A stretch of 64,000 nucleotides of DNA. Origin: Semisulcospira habei (taxonomy: Eukaryota > Mollusca > Gastropoda > Semisulcospiridae). The translations under genes and the position numbers were made by a program. The stretch's first letter is position 1. Every line of letters starts with the position of its first letter. The notes beneath the pieces were generated by a model. That model was given only the letters and a program-made list of their open reading frames with translations. It did no database searches and had not been told where the DNA came from. This document shows positions 23,901-29,539 of the stretch, piece by piece. The stretch lies in contig BTPG01000007.1 of the NCBI GenBank assembly GCA_036245525.1, positions 162,374,063-162,438,062 of the forward strand, read 5' to 3'.

Positions 23901-26570
23901 CCATTCATTCATTCATTTTTATTCATTCATTCCGATTTTTGCAGGTTTCCTCGGAGAATTCATAGATGGTGGAGTTTCATTGATTGACGAACACGGTAAC
24001 TTCCGGAAGCTGGTGTATGCGCAACACATGACCATATACGGCATCTTCATCCTGCACGCCATTGTTGACCTACTGACCTGGTTTGGCGTTCCCATGATTC
24101 CAGGCGGCAGTTACATATCGGCTGCACTGTCTTTCCTTTGGTAAGCGTGCGTGCGTGAGGTACAGATTTTAACCCTTTGGCTCTCGGTAGCGTGTTTGGT
24201 GGAGGTGATTCCTGCAGGAATTACCTCCACCAAACACGCTACCGACAGCCAATGGGTTAATAGCTCTTTTTTTGGTTCTTATTTCATGCTTTCTTGCCTT
24301 GTATTATCCGTCACGGTCTCTTTTGGCTAAGACATCTCTGTGCCGGCGTGGGCCCGCCGCAGCAAGCCTGAGGCAGCTGCCCAAGGACTTTTTGCTCATA
24401 GGGGCATGCATCAGGTCACACTGGTTGTCTCCCCTGATTCACTACCATTAGAGGGAAGTAGCAAATCGAGGAAGAAAGCGCTGGCGGTGTGGCCTCAGCT
24501 GTGGCAAAGGTTCTTCACTCAGAAAGGAGCGAATAAGCAATAAATATACATTCATGCCTGCTCCCCCCCCCCCCCCCATCCAAAAAATAAATAAATAAAT
24601 AAATAAATAATAAATAAATAAAATTAAAAATAAAAATAAATAATAATAAATAATTAAATAATAAAAATAATAAATAATAATAAATTAATTAAATAATAAT
24701 AATAAATGAATAAAATAATATAAAATATTTTTTTAAAAGTGTTGTACTATGGACACGTAAAACAGCTGAAGTCCGTTGATGATTTTCTCACGTGTTTATT
24801 TCTGTCTGAAAAACATTATCTGGAGTTGAGTTGGGAAAGACCAACCACAGACTACAATTCGGTCGTTCTCTTTAGTCGCTCCCCCTTCAGTCTAGTTTCT
24901 CAGTTCCATCTCTCTCCCCTACTTCACTCTCCTCTCGTTGTGTTCCCTCTCTGTCCCTCTCTCATTGTGTGTGTGTCCCTCTCTCGTTGTGTGTCCTCCT
25001 GTTGTGTGCCCTCCCGTTGTGTGCATCAGTATGTATATACCCTTGGCCTTATCAATCATCTTCCCACTTAGGGCCCGCCCCTCGTTTAGGGCTGGTCCCG
25101 TTACTTAGATGCCATACATTTCCCATATCGTAATAGTTTATGAGGGCCGGTCCGTTATATTGATTAGGGCGGCCCGGCGTGCCGGTGGTCCCGTTAATTA
25201 GATACTATCCATTTCCCATATTGTAATAGTTCCTGAGGGCCGGCCCGTTATCTTGATTAGGGCGGCCCCGCGTGTCCGGTAGTTACATACAGACGTTACC
25301 CCATATGGCACGTCGCCGGAAACTACATCCGGATGCCACATGTAGACACGTGTAGTGTAACAAAAGTACTATTTAAAAAAATCATTACCATTGGCAGGCG
25401 GATCTACCTTTCAGGTGAAATTCTCACCTTTTCTCTGTCACAGGTACGGCGTGGCCTTTTACTACCATGCGTCTATGCACGGCAAGGAGCCGCTGGAGAC
25501 CATCGTGCACATCCTGCCCATCTACGCCATGTTTGTTGCCGCCGGCGCCATCTTGCTGGAGATGCGCTGGCGATGCGGAGTGTGGACCATGCTGACACGC
25601 GCGCACGCGGTGCTGACGCTGGGCACGTGGTTCTCCCACGTTGCTTTCATGCTGTACGAGCACGACAAGTTTCCTGGTCAGTGCCTATGGAGGTGTTCCC
25701 TGTGCGCACAGGCCCTCGGGCCGACGACGCCCGCAGTTGGCCCGCGCACAGCTGTGCGCGGGCCAACTGCGGCCGCCGTCGGCCCGAAGATCTTTTGCCT
25801 TTGGAGGTGTCACCTCGTAAGGTCTCCCTCCATCCTGTTCTAACAGGACGGTCTCGCTCCAGACTCGGCAGGATATGACGTAAGCACACACACTATGGCA
25901 CTTGTTCTTGAGTCATACAGCAAATTCATTTGAGCCGAACTGGCTTTCTGCATGTGAAAAATTACTTTCCATGCTGATTTATAATCTCAAAGGCTACTCC
26001 ACAAGTAAAAAAACCACAATGGACGAGAAGGAGTTATTCCCCACACAAAGAAATGGACATTACGTCATTATTATGACAAAAGAAACACGCCTAGAAAGCC
26101 AGGAAGAACACAGTTGCGTTTTCTGGCCTAGAGTCTTTTTTTTAATTCAAAATTGTACAGAAATTTAGAGGGATACTGTGACGATGAAGCCAATATGCAT
26201 GTCTATCTGCGAGGGGCATGCATATTGGCTTCATCGTAACAGTATTTCTCTAAATTTATGTACAATTTTTATTTAAAAATGTTTTCTGCTTTTGACAGGA
26301 GGGGGCACGTCTGGCTGGGACCGGGCAGACATCCGAAACGTTCAGTATGCGCGCGCCTGCTTCGGACTTCACATCTTAATTAACATGGTCATCATGCTCC
26401 TTTGCTACATCCTGACCTACGCCGTCATGCGACTGCGTAAAGAAGCGCACATTTCCGTGAGGTACTATGACGAAGGCGATGACAACGTCAAAGTCAGAGC
26501 ACACAAATTGTTGTCGTCTGCTGCGTCAGACGACAGTGCTGAATCGTACCTGTTGGAAGGGGAATTGTAA
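649..26570 (+). CDS. TMEM45: TMEM45-family (DUF716) multi-pass membrane protein, paralogue 1; spliced span of five coding exons
   Basis: Joining 649-741, 1944-2049, 23945-24140, 25444-25676 and 26299-26570 gives 900 nt, one open frame of 299 aa plus stop. All junctions are GT-AG with matching phases (0, 1, 2, 1). The product resembles vertebrate TMEM45A/B: it begins MGSFWGH, has [14 protein letters not shown] (near 137-150) matching the family's FYNHTHGRE region, and shows about seven hydrophobic segments (near 10-30, 55-75, 93-118, 124-140, 150-172, 182-203 and 220-245). The charged C-tail is about 40 aa. The family is poorly characterised; human members are Golgi or trans-Golgi membrane proteins, so a function here is not assigned. 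An acceptor at 612-613 shows that at least one 5' UTR exon lies further upstream. The second intron (about 21.9 kb) holds UQCC4 on the other strand. A paralogue with the same exon count follows at 29699. Confidence 0.9.
866..1520. repeat. GGAT-type tandem repeat array
   Basis: About 650 bp of degenerate GGAT/GGTG units contain a higher-order unit of roughly 140-180 bp (GTGAGAGTGGACAGGTGGAT recurs near 930, 1045 and 1187). The long Ile/His/Pro/Ser open frame on the minus strand is a by-product of this repeat. Confidence 0.9.
1566..1638. repeat. Foldback element, family A
   Basis: TGTGTGCGGGCTTTTGATTT pairs imperfectly with AAATCACAGACCACCGCACA, with a GC-poor centre. Confidence 0.65.
1655..1752. 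repeat. Short tandem repeat, ~24-bp unit
   Basis: The unit CAACACCCAGTCAACACAAAT recurs about four times with small changes. Confidence 0.8.
1772..1830. repeat. GC-rich foldback element, family G
   Basis: GGCCGCAGTTGTCCCGCGCAC-like arms pair almost perfectly around a GGTT centre. A close relative sits at 25680-25812. Confidence 0.8.
1944..2049 (+). CDS. TMEM45: TMEM45 paralogue 1, coding exon 2
   Basis: Acceptor TTTTTCAG ends at 1943. The exon encodes residues 32-66 and the first base of Gly67, with donor GTAAGA at 2050, phase 1. It includes [13 protein letters not shown], which aligns with VEIFYKLFISCIG of paralogue 2. Confidence 0.88.
2143..2215. repeat. CAT trinucleotide repeat
   Basis: Imperfect (CAT)n/(CGT)n just downstream of exon 2, read in the exon frame as a His run after the donor. 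It is intronic. Confidence 0.85.
2222..4000. other. Intron with no recognised gene
   Basis: No ORF with family resemblance is visible. At 2860-2872 there is AATATGGCGGC, a close match to the YY1 core, in a locally GC-rich patch (2855-2930). It could belong to a regulatory element, but there is no transcript evidence. Confidence 0.4.
4016..4135. repeat. Dispersed repeat, family P (half foldback)
   Basis: GGGTTAAAACCCGAAATAT followed by TTTCTAAGTGTG and CTTCGTTGGGATGTTTTC is shared with copies at 23809, 34670, 55490 and 55868. Confidence 0.65.
4360..4426. repeat. Foldback element, family C
   Basis: GCAAGAGACACAGATCCTCA and its reverse complement flank a TGCAGTTGCA centre. This is a near-perfect hairpin. 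Family C copies recur more than ten times in the window. Confidence 0.85.
4520..4860. repeat. Dispersed repeat R1, copy 1
   Basis: About 340 bp, in the same order and direction as 62395-62755. Shared blocks include CACCATTTG, TTGTGCCTTGTCGA, TCTATTTTT, GATATTA-GACGACGTGTGCT and GCGTTTCGTAAC. The class is unknown, and no coding frame is conserved. Confidence 0.7.
4934..4996. repeat. Foldback element, family A
   Basis: CTGGTGTGTGATTTTAGCAC pairs with a right arm AAAATCACAGACCAGTACAC. Confidence 0.7.
5361..5437. repeat. Foldback element, family B core
   Basis: AGTTCAAGGGTGGTGCCAGA and its reverse complement flank a centre of about 17 nt. This is the commonest core in the window. Confidence 0.85.
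5440..6240. other. Intron without recognised feature
   Basis: Only a short TG run near 6135 stands out. No ORF, RNA gene or clear repeat is seen. Confidence 0.4.
6244..6660. repeat. Two adjoining or nested family-B foldback elements
   Basis: The left part starts AACCCATTACACCCTGAGGC and ends near 6533 with the partner AGGAGGAAAAGGGGTCAACC. The second part has the outer arm CAGCAGGAGATGGGTCGACC and an inner perfect hairpin at 6585-6650 around CTTGGCGCC. The first part's inner core is disrupted by a C/G-rich stretch (6400-6460). Confidence 0.7.
6795..6970 (+). mobile_element. LINE 3' tail fragment
   Basis: TTATTATTATT-rich sequence leads to GGACAATAAAGTTTTTGAATC. This 3' end form also closes the LINE at 61455, and is seen in reverse at 63580. 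No coding part remains. Confidence 0.55.
7130..7400. repeat. Pyrimidine-rich low-complexity DNA
   Basis: C-rich tracts, ACACAC and a (CT)n run are present. Open frames on both strands here are compositional. Confidence 0.8.
7566..7758. repeat. Long foldback element (~190 bp) with G-run/C-run centre
   Basis: Outer arms (GGGGTGGGGTGGGAGTGAAT against ATTCACTCTTGCCCCACCCC) and inner arms (ACAGCCGGGATAG against CTATCCCGGCTGT, TTGACCAAAGA against TCTTTGGTCAA) pair around a G14/C14 centre. Confidence 0.8.
7829..8067 (+). mobile_element. tRNA-derived SINE, 5'-truncated, with 14-bp target-site duplication
   Basis: It begins at a B-box-like GGTTCGAGTCC, continues with the same body as the SINE at 28282-28586, and ends in CTAACCAAC. 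CAAATGGAGGAGGG occurs at 7815-7828 and again at 8068-8081, which fixes both ends. Confidence 0.85.
8319..8360. repeat. Half of a family-B foldback core
   Basis: Only the left arm (AGTTCAAGGGTGGTACAGGA) is present. The right arm is lost. Confidence 0.6.
8828..9006. repeat. Homopolymer-rich stretch
   Basis: A C run near 8828-8841 is followed by (TG)n and a G run of more than 20 at 8977-9001. Confidence 0.85.
9180..10590. other. AT-rich intronic DNA without recognised gene
   Basis: Lower GC than its flanks and no foldback elements. No protein family is recognised in any frame. It could include distal 3' UTR of the nested minus-strand UQCC4 gene, but nothing shows this. Confidence 0.4.
10600..11725. 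repeat. Tandem array of ~165-bp units with DR1-like motifs
   Basis: About seven diverged units share GACCTTTCTGAGGGGTCA, AATTAGTATGCATAGA-AGGTCTTACC, CAGGTATCTCTGTA and AAGTTGTGAACAGTATTTGA, then an A-rich stretch. Units begin near 10619, 10786, 10947, 11110, 11270, 11438 and 11590. The 3' flank (11727-11810) has GGACGGATGCCGGATGGACG. Several units carry TGACCC-T-TGACCT, the reverse complement of a DR1 nuclear-receptor site. Confidence 0.85.
12105..12169. repeat. Foldback element, family C (degraded)
   Basis: GCAAGACACATGCTCTCACA pairs loosely with CTCATGACAATTTATGCCTC around CCTGCTGTTGC. Confidence 0.55.
12289..12352. repeat. 30-bp tandem duplication
   Basis: CATCTCCACAATCG followed by GTCT-ACAAAAGTCT occurs twice in a row. 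Confidence 0.75.
12755..12960. mobile_element. TTAA-flanked foldback element (piggyBac-type MITE) with family-B core
   Basis: Bounded by TTAACCCATCACATCC at 12755 and GAAAAGGGTTAA ending at 12960 (206 bp). The inner hairpin core AGTTCAAGGGTGGTG lies at 12843-12911. It has no coding capacity. Confidence 0.85.
13088..13470 (-). mobile_element. Dispersed retroposon of unknown class, copy 1, with 13-bp target-site duplication
   Basis: GAGGATGAAACAA occurs at 13075-13087 and 13471-13483. The left end is a TGAT/ATCA microsatellite tail, so the 3' end is on the left. The body is about 95% like the copy at 58895-59272. No RNA polymerase III boxes are obvious. Confidence 0.8.
13667..14050 (-). CDS. 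UQCC4: UQCC4 (CCSMST1/C16orf91)-like mitochondrial complex III assembly factor
   Basis: A single-exon coding region of 127 aa on the minus strand, starting at the ATG at 14050 (the preceding in-frame GTG is not a likely eukaryotic start). Family features are visible in order: PVRFTGSKA (24-32), matching the family's PIEFSSSKA block; a PW pair at 49-50; one transmembrane segment at about 53-69; and the MREENDLD block just after it, like the LREE of the human protein. A charged, probably helical tail follows. Human UQCC4 is an inner-membrane factor for cytochrome b and complex III assembly; the role here is inferred from homology. It lies inside intron 2 of TMEM45 paralogue 1 on the opposite strand. 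A T-rich acceptor 13 nt upstream of the ATG implies a 5' UTR exon. Confidence 0.82.
   Translation of the reverse strand: MARQLSVSQSCRTSDRKKTGEEGPVRFTGSKAQSFSMANVKMAPTTDAPWYQPISVALSTSVFLIYFLYMREENDLDIELNYTLFERMEEHQIKMAMDYNRMYGKDTTDLESRLAEIQANKLKKSTW
14063..14100 (-). promoter_or_regulatory. UQCC4: Probable splice acceptor before the UQCC4 coding exon
   Basis: Read on the minus strand, a long T tract is followed by ACATTTCAG and then 12 nt before the ATG. This fits a 3' splice site for a coding exon preceded by a non-coding exon. Confidence 0.55.
14100..16030. other. Intron / UQCC4 upstream region
   Basis: No coding similarity is recognised. Around 14890-15130 there is a stretch that resembles 54240-54440 (TAGGCATGACATAATTTTT, CTCTTGTTACTTCA, TTGCTATTGAAATT), which suggests a dispersed repeat. 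A UQCC4 promoter should lie in this interval but cannot be placed. Confidence 0.35.
16090..17865. repeat. Satellite DNA, ~195-bp monomer, with a 397-bp dimeric higher-order unit
   Basis: The block ATAGGGCCATA-AAAA-GTTATGAATGTGTTCAGGAAGCATTTCC recurs near 16103, 16296, 16486, 16680, 16848, 17042, 17243, 17441, 17640 and 17783, so about ten monomers. TGGAGGACAGTCTATACG recurs at about 16804, 17201 and 17597, showing a recent 397-bp two-monomer amplification. The short ORFs here are repeat by-products. Confidence 0.9.
17866..18675 (-). mobile_element. 3' part of a CR1-like LINE (reverse transcriptase C-terminus and tail)
   Basis: Read on minus, the protein runs [44 protein letters not shown] and [14 protein letters not shown]; then, after a frameshift near 18290, [23 protein letters not shown] and [10 protein letters not shown]. 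This is the usual C-terminal thumb/connection block of CR1/L2-type LINEs. The tail ends in GCGCTTAGAGTTATAATTAT. The element is broken by frameshifts and has no palm domain. Its 5' side is joined directly to RTE sequence at 18675/18676. Confidence 0.85.
18751..19836 (-). pseudogene. RTE endonuclease ORF fragment, copy 1
   Basis: Open for 361 codons. Endonuclease motifs are present: [10 protein letters not shown] (about residues 34-43), the [16 protein letters not shown] block (the catalytic Asp region) and ASDHHLL (the terminal SDH motif). The frame is lost at about 18795, where a G run is one base longer than in copy 2. Upstream, an in-frame TAG at 19843-19845 replaces the CAG of copy 2. It is similar to proteins annotated as craniofacial development protein 2-like, which are RTE endonucleases. 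Confidence 0.85.
19843..20250 (-). pseudogene. RTE endonuclease N-terminal fragment, copy 1
   Basis: It contains [27 protein letters not shown] and GVAFMLSP, the N-terminal half of the AP endonuclease. A small inverted duplication (20153-20187, CAATCATGGGCACATG and its complement) disrupts the MGTWNVKTM start seen in copy 2. Confidence 0.8.
20536..20780. repeat. Inverted satellite monomers (~1.3 units)
   Basis: TTTTATATGGCCCTATGCCGTCCGTCATAG and AGAGACCAAA are the reverse complement of the 16.1-17.9 kb satellite. They begin directly at the 5' end of RTE copy 1. Confidence 0.8.
21027..21101. repeat. Foldback element, family B core (near-perfect)
   Basis: 36-bp arms (GATAGTTCAAGGGTGGTGCC onwards) with a TTT loop and one mismatch. 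Confidence 0.92.
21620..22130 (-). mobile_element. CR1-like LINE 3' end
   Basis: On minus, the frame ends in [19 protein letters not shown] stop at 21905-21960, a typical C-terminus of CR1-type reverse transcriptase. It is followed by GCGCTTAGAGCTCTAATCTG and a TTATTATT tail ending near 21620. A (CA)n stretch interrupts it at 21820-21855. Confidence 0.7.
22041..22112. repeat. Foldback element, family G
   Basis: CGCAAAAGGCCATTGGGCCG and CGGCCCGATGGTCTTTTGCG form a near-perfect hairpin. It directly follows GCAGTGAAGGGGTTAA, the right end of a family-C TTAA element (to 22024). Confidence 0.85.
22138..22180 (-). mobile_element. Short LINE tail fragment
   Basis: ATGTATATGGCGCCTAACCCCC resembles the CR1 3' end at 21645. 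It is only a remnant. Confidence 0.4.
22206..22705. repeat. Purine/pyrimidine-rich repeat, family Q (degraded)
   Basis: G-runs surround CTTTTTGTTTGGGACCTTCA, shared with 23426 and 26735. Open frames on both strands are compositional. Confidence 0.55.
22851..22919. repeat. Foldback element, family A (near-perfect, GAAA loop)
   Basis: 31-nt arms (TGTGCTGGTCTGTGACTTTG onwards) close on a GAAA tetraloop. Only a few bulges or mismatches are seen. Confidence 0.92.
23083..23148. repeat. Foldback element, family A
   Basis: GGCTGGTCTGTGATTTTGGA and TCCAAAATCAAAGACCAGC pair around TATAA. Confidence 0.85.
23281..23335. repeat. (ATTC)n microsatellite
   Basis: About 12 tetranucleotide units with one interruption. 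Confidence 0.95.
23390..23775. mobile_element. Family Q element (hAT-like MITE candidate)
   Basis: Left end CAGGGCCGGATCACT and right end CTGGATCCGGGCCT are inverted. The interior is rich in G runs and carries CTTGTTTGGGACCATGC. Ends of the CAGGGGCGGATC type suggest a hAT superfamily MITE. No clear 8-bp duplication is seen. Confidence 0.55.
23809..23905. repeat. Dispersed repeat, family P
   Basis: GGGGTTTAAACCCGAAATAT, TGTAATTGTCTTTCCTAAG and CTTCGTTGGGGTTTTC are shared with 4016, 34670 and 55868. It ends 40 nt before exon 3. Confidence 0.65.
23945..24140 (+). CDS. TMEM45: TMEM45 paralogue 1, coding exon 3
   Basis: Acceptor TTTTTGCAG ends at 23944 and donor GTAAGC begins at 24141, phases 1 to 2. 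It encodes residues 67-131 and part of Trp132 ([10 protein letters not shown] to SAALSFLW), including the membrane segment around [19 protein letters not shown]. Confidence 0.9.
24169..24260. mobile_element. Perfect TTAA-flanked foldback MITE, family D
   Basis: TTAACCCTTTGGCTCTCGGT to ACCGACAGCCAATGGGTTAA, with arms of about 40 nt and a TTCCTGCAGGAA centre. It begins 28 nt after the exon 3 donor. These termini match the piggyBac pattern (TTAA target, CCC-initial inverted repeat). Confidence 0.93.
24400..24480. repeat. Degraded family-E foldback
   Basis: CACACTGGTTGTCTCCCCTGATTC is followed by GTAGCAAATCGAGG. The arms match family E (28171, 58745) but are diverged. Confidence 0.5.
24560..24735. 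repeat. C run followed by (AAAT)n-type AT-rich repeat
   Basis: About 15 C then about 150 bp of AAAT/AATAAT units. Confidence 0.9.
25094..25280. repeat. 93-bp tandem duplication
   Basis: GGTCCCGTTA-TTAGAT starts at 25094 and 25187. Each copy runs through CATTTCCCATAT and GGGCCGG-CCGTTAT to GATTAGGGCGGCCC. Confidence 0.85.
25444..25676 (+). CDS. TMEM45: TMEM45 paralogue 1, coding exon 4
   Basis: Acceptor CTGTCACAG ends at 25443 and donor GTCAGT begins at 25677, phases 2 to 1. It encodes residues 132-209, including the family block [14 protein letters not shown] and two membrane segments. Confidence 0.9.
25680..25812. repeat. GC-rich foldback element, family G, abutting the exon 4 donor
   Basis: The inner hairpin GCAGTTGGCCCGCGCACAGC / GTGCGCGGGCCAACTGCGGCC has arms of about 25 nt and essentially no loop. 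Outer arms TATGGAGGTGT and TTTGGAGGTGTCACC are direct rather than paired. It begins a few bases after the donor. Confidence 0.88.
26138..26277. repeat. Long foldback just upstream of exon 5
   Basis: Arms include ATGAAGCCAATATGCATG / CATGCATATTGGCTTCAT and, further out, AAATTGTACAGAAATTTAGAG / CTCTAAATTTATGTACAATTT. It stops 21 nt before the acceptor AG (26297-26298), overlapping where the branch point should be. Confidence 0.88.
26299..26570 (+). CDS. TMEM45: TMEM45 paralogue 1, coding exon 5 (last)
   Basis: Acceptor TTTTGACAG. It encodes Gly210 (part) to residue 299 and TAA at 26568-26570. It contains the last membrane segment ([20 protein letters not shown]) and an acidic/serine-rich tail. 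The length of 272 nt equals exon 5 of paralogue 2. Confidence 0.9.
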
Positions 26571-26679
26571 CACATGAGGCCCTGCCCAACAACAGTGGAA
26601 GTTGATCGACTATGACGGCTAAAGAGTAGTGCCTGATTATCTTTGCGGCTCGAATGCCAAGCCGCTATTCAAAGATCGG

Positions 26680-26900
26680 ATTAGCTACCGTCCCAGGTTG
26701 GGGTGGGGAGTAGAGGGGGGGGGGGGGGGCTGTTTGTTTGGGACCTTCAACCTCAGGCAGAAGGCGCCCACACGGGCCAGCCTTTATTTGCCACCGGTCG
26801 AGAATTAAAAAAGTGGGCCGGGGGTGTGGGGTGGGGTGGGGTCGATGGAGAGGAGAAAATGCAAAGTAAAGGAGGCTAGTGGAGAGGGGGGGCTGGTGAG
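26680..26900. repeat. Family Q-like G-rich repeat
   Basis: It shares TTTGTTTGGGACCTTCAACC and the GCC-CCGGTCGA blocks with 22240 and 23430. G runs lie on both sides. Confidence 0.5.
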
Positions 26901-27000
26901 GGGGTGGGGGGGGTGGGAGGGTGGTAGACGGCAAGCGTGTGTGAGGACATTTGCACCTCACATTTCCACATAGCGGAAAAATCAAGTCTCTCGTTGCTGT

Positions 27001-27040
<40 letters not shown>
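27001..27040. repeat. Poly-T tract (~39 nt)
   Basis: An uninterrupted T run, then G-rich sequence to about 27085. Confidence 0.97.
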
Positions 27041-27041
<1 letters not shown>

Positions 27042-27099
27042 AGGAGTGGGTGGGTGGGGAAGGGGGGGGTTGGGGGGGGGGAGATGCGTCATTGTATTA

Positions 27100-27300
27100 C
27101 GTCAAAACAAGAGTGACATGGTCAGCTTGACTGGCAAGACCATCAAAATGATGTCACTTTTTTTGTACGTCATTGCATTAGTCATCATGGAATTATGACA
27201 CCTGCACTTGAATTTGCTACACAGTCTATTCAATCATTTTACGCAACTTGGGCTTTTCCACTTGTTTTCTCCGTTGTTTTCACCCATCGTCGATGATACC
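27100..27300. other. 3' flank of TMEM45 paralogue 1, no gene seen
   Basis: Unique-looking sequence. An AATAAA at 27649-27654 is one possible polyadenylation signal, about 1.1 kb after the stop. Confidence 0.3.
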
Positions 27301-27310
27301 ATATATTTGT

Positions 27311-27372
27311 GTGCTGGTCTGTGATTTTGGGCCTTACGGCTGAGGGAAGTAACTTGTCCCAAATCAGAGTAG
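27311..27372. repeat. Half or degraded family-A foldback
   Basis: GTGCTGGTCTGTGATTTTGG is intact. The opposite arm is reduced to TTGTCCCAAATCAGAG. Confidence 0.6.
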
Positions 27373-27774
27373 CTTACATTTATTAGTTCTTCCTTTTCGA
27401 TGCAACATTATAACGTTGTTTCAAAAATCAGGGTCCACAGCAGGTACCGTCATTTCATCAATATTGCATGGATTAGTACATCTCTATGCAGAACAGCTTC
27501 ATCTCACAACATTTTATTCTATATGTGCATGATGGGAGGACATATGCTGCGATGAAGATCGCAAAAACTACTAATAAATTGGGACAAATTTCGGACTCGA
27601 CTTTTGAACAGCGTTATGCTCCAAGAATACGAAGCGTTATGAATATGACAAATAAAGTAGCGTCACATATGAATAGAATTGCTTTGCTGGAACGTGACTG
27701 CTATGATGAGCTTTACTTTACAACGTTATATTGATATTACCAATACTTAGTCGTCAGCATTATGTACAGCTCTA

Positions 27775-27784
27775 NNNNNNNNNN
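27775..27784. other. Assembly gap (10 N)
   Basis: Ten N replace sequence immediately before TGGTCGACCCATCTCCTG, the right arm of a family-B element. The gap therefore probably hides the left arm. Confidence 0.99.
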
Positions 27785-27831
27785 TGGTCGACCCATCTCC
27801 TGTTGTAGTGCGTCAGGGCTGAATGGGTTAA
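27785..27831. mobile_element. Right half of a TTAA family-B element, left half lost in the gap
   Basis: GGTCGACCCATCTCCTGTTGTAG to GGGCTGAATGGGTTAA matches the right ends of complete copies, for example 59910-59950. Confidence 0.75.
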
Positions 27832-28031
27832 CCCATCCCCTGCCACTGTACTTACATGTTTGTTTCTAAAAACTGTGTTCGTTCAACGACCAAAAGCCAA
27901 ATCTGTCCAAGAAAACATGGCAAGAGGCATAGATCCTCATAAGCCTCGCAGTCGGGGGTGGGAGGAGGGGCTCATGAGGATCTATATGTCTCTTGCATTT
28001 GTTCACTTTTCATCGGCAGTGAAGGGGTTAT
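27828..28031. mobile_element. TTAA foldback element with family-C core, sharing a TTAA with its neighbour
   Basis: TTAACCCATCCCCTGCCACT on the left and GGCAGTGAAGGGGTTA on the right. The inner family-C hairpin lies at about 27911-27998 (GCAAGAGGCATAGATCCTCA). Confidence 0.8.
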
Positions 28032-28170
28032 TAGGACAGTCAGAATTAAGACCAGTTGGCTCTGTACATGAAAAGTGGCTCCAGTCAGTGCAAAAAAGGG
28101 GCACATGAAATTTCACAATTTTCTAATCCGCTATAAACAGGTTGGCTGTAAGACACGGGACAGGGAAAGA

Positions 28171-28236
28171 CCCACACTGGTTGTGTCCCTCGATTCGCTA
28201 CCGCGGTAGCGAATCGAGGGACACAACCAGTGTGGG
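28171..28236. repeat. Perfect 66-bp palindrome without loop, family E
   Basis: The left half, 33 nt beginning CCCACACTGGTTGTGTCCCT, is followed directly by its exact reverse complement, with the centre CCGCGG. Confidence 0.97.
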
Positions 28237-28281
28237 AACGGCCATGATAGTTCAGGTTTAAATGTCTTAAAGCCTCTGCAG

Positions 28282-28586
28282 TTAGTTAGTTCGTTCGGGT
28301 TTAACGTCCACAGCACCGAGGTGATCATGGACGGCCCTGACGGGCGGGTGATGGGGGACAGGGAAATCTATTGCCTATGGAGTACGACCTGAACACTGAT
28401 CAACTCAGGCGCACTCCAACTGTGCCACTTTGATTTACCAGGACCTTTCAACGGAAATGCTATTGAACAAATCCGTTTTTCCACCCTGGACTGTGAGTCC
28501 AGCTACCGGGACCGGGACGGGATTCGAACCCACGACCCGGCGATTCCCTTCGCTCTCCTGCTCCGACGTTTAACCGCCTGAGCTAT
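28282..28586 (-). mobile_element. Full-length tRNA-derived SINE with 12-bp target-site duplication
   Basis: On minus it starts TAGCTCAGGCGG (A box) and has GTGGGTTCGAATCCCG (B box) about 60 nt on. It continues into a tRNA-unrelated body and ends in a CTAACTAA tail. AAGCCTCTGCAG occurs at 28270-28281 and 28587-28598. Other copies lie at 7829-8067, 35451-35463 plus 38777-38960, and probably 63800-63870. Confidence 0.92.
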
Positions 28587-28599
28587 AAGCCTCTGCAGC

Positions 28600-29030
28600 T
28601 TAAAATTGGCAGTAAGTAGGAAAAGAGATTTGCCCCGCCCACAAGGCCTGAGTGACACCTGTCAGTCACAACTATCGATCTTGAAAGTGATTAGCCCCGC
28701 CTACCGTAGTACGCCCGGGCCGGTTTTTCGCGGCGTCAGTTTCCTTGGGGCAATCAAAGCGATCGACTTATACGTGTTTGATTATTAGGAGGAAAGCTGG
28801 CAGATCGGGGGTGGCAGGACTAGACTAGACTGGTCAGGTAAGCATGCGTCAACAGTGTGGAGGCACTGACTGAATCAAGGAAAACTTTGATATTCAGTAA
28901 ACTAAGCGCCTGTGTGTGTATTTTGTTTGGAGGTTTGAGGGTAAGCTGGCTGATAATCACTCACTATAGTTGTTAAATGTGTAATCGCTGTGAATTTCAG
29001 ATACGGACTATTTTGTGTTTCGTCATTTAC
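28600..29030. other. Region between SINE and microsatellite, no gene recognised
   Basis: It may include the promoter and 5' UTR exon of TMEM45 paralogue 2, which must lie between 26570 and 29694. No core promoter motif is clear. Confidence 0.3.
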
Positions 29031-29031
29031 G

Positions 29032-29061
29032 TCTCTCTCTCTCTCTCTCTCGCGTGTGTGT

Positions 29062-29102
<41 letters not shown>

Positions 29103-29108
29103 TGCCAC

Positions 29109-29156
<48 letters not shown>

Positions 29157-29164
29157 CCACGGGG

Positions 29165-29196
<32 letters not shown>

Positions 29197-29460
29197 GTGT
29201 GTGTGTGTGCCGGGGTGTGCACGCGCGCGCTCGTTCTCGCGTGCGTGTGCGCGCGTGTGGTGTATGTGTGTATGCGTGCATGGTGTGTGTGTCAGGGTGC
29301 GCGCGCGCGTCTATGTGTGTGTGATTCTGTCAACGTCAGTATGTGCGCGCGTGTCTATGTGTGTATCAGTCAGTGTGTGCGTGTGCGTGCGTGTGTGTGT
29401 GTGTGTGTGTGCATGCGTGCGTGCGTGTGCGAGTGTACGCGCGAGCAAGAGAGAGAGAGA
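29032..29460. repeat. (TC)n then (TG)n microsatellite block
   Basis: About 400 bp of TC, TG, CG-interrupted TG and GA dinucleotides. The Cys/Val and Thr/His frames are by-products. Confidence 0.97.
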
Positions 29461-29539
29461 GATTGTCCAAGTTCGATTATCCCACTATCATCATTAGTAT
29501 CACTATATATTTTTATTATTATATATTTGAATGAGACCA

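Noticed and set aside
27486..27734. An 82-codon open frame just before the N gap
   Set aside because: No family resemblance, no splice context and no conserved motif could be recognised. It is left unannotated.
28500..28590. A tRNA gene on minus with A and B boxes
   Set aside because: The boxes belong to the head of a SINE bounded by a 12-bp duplication. A proper cloverleaf was not found.
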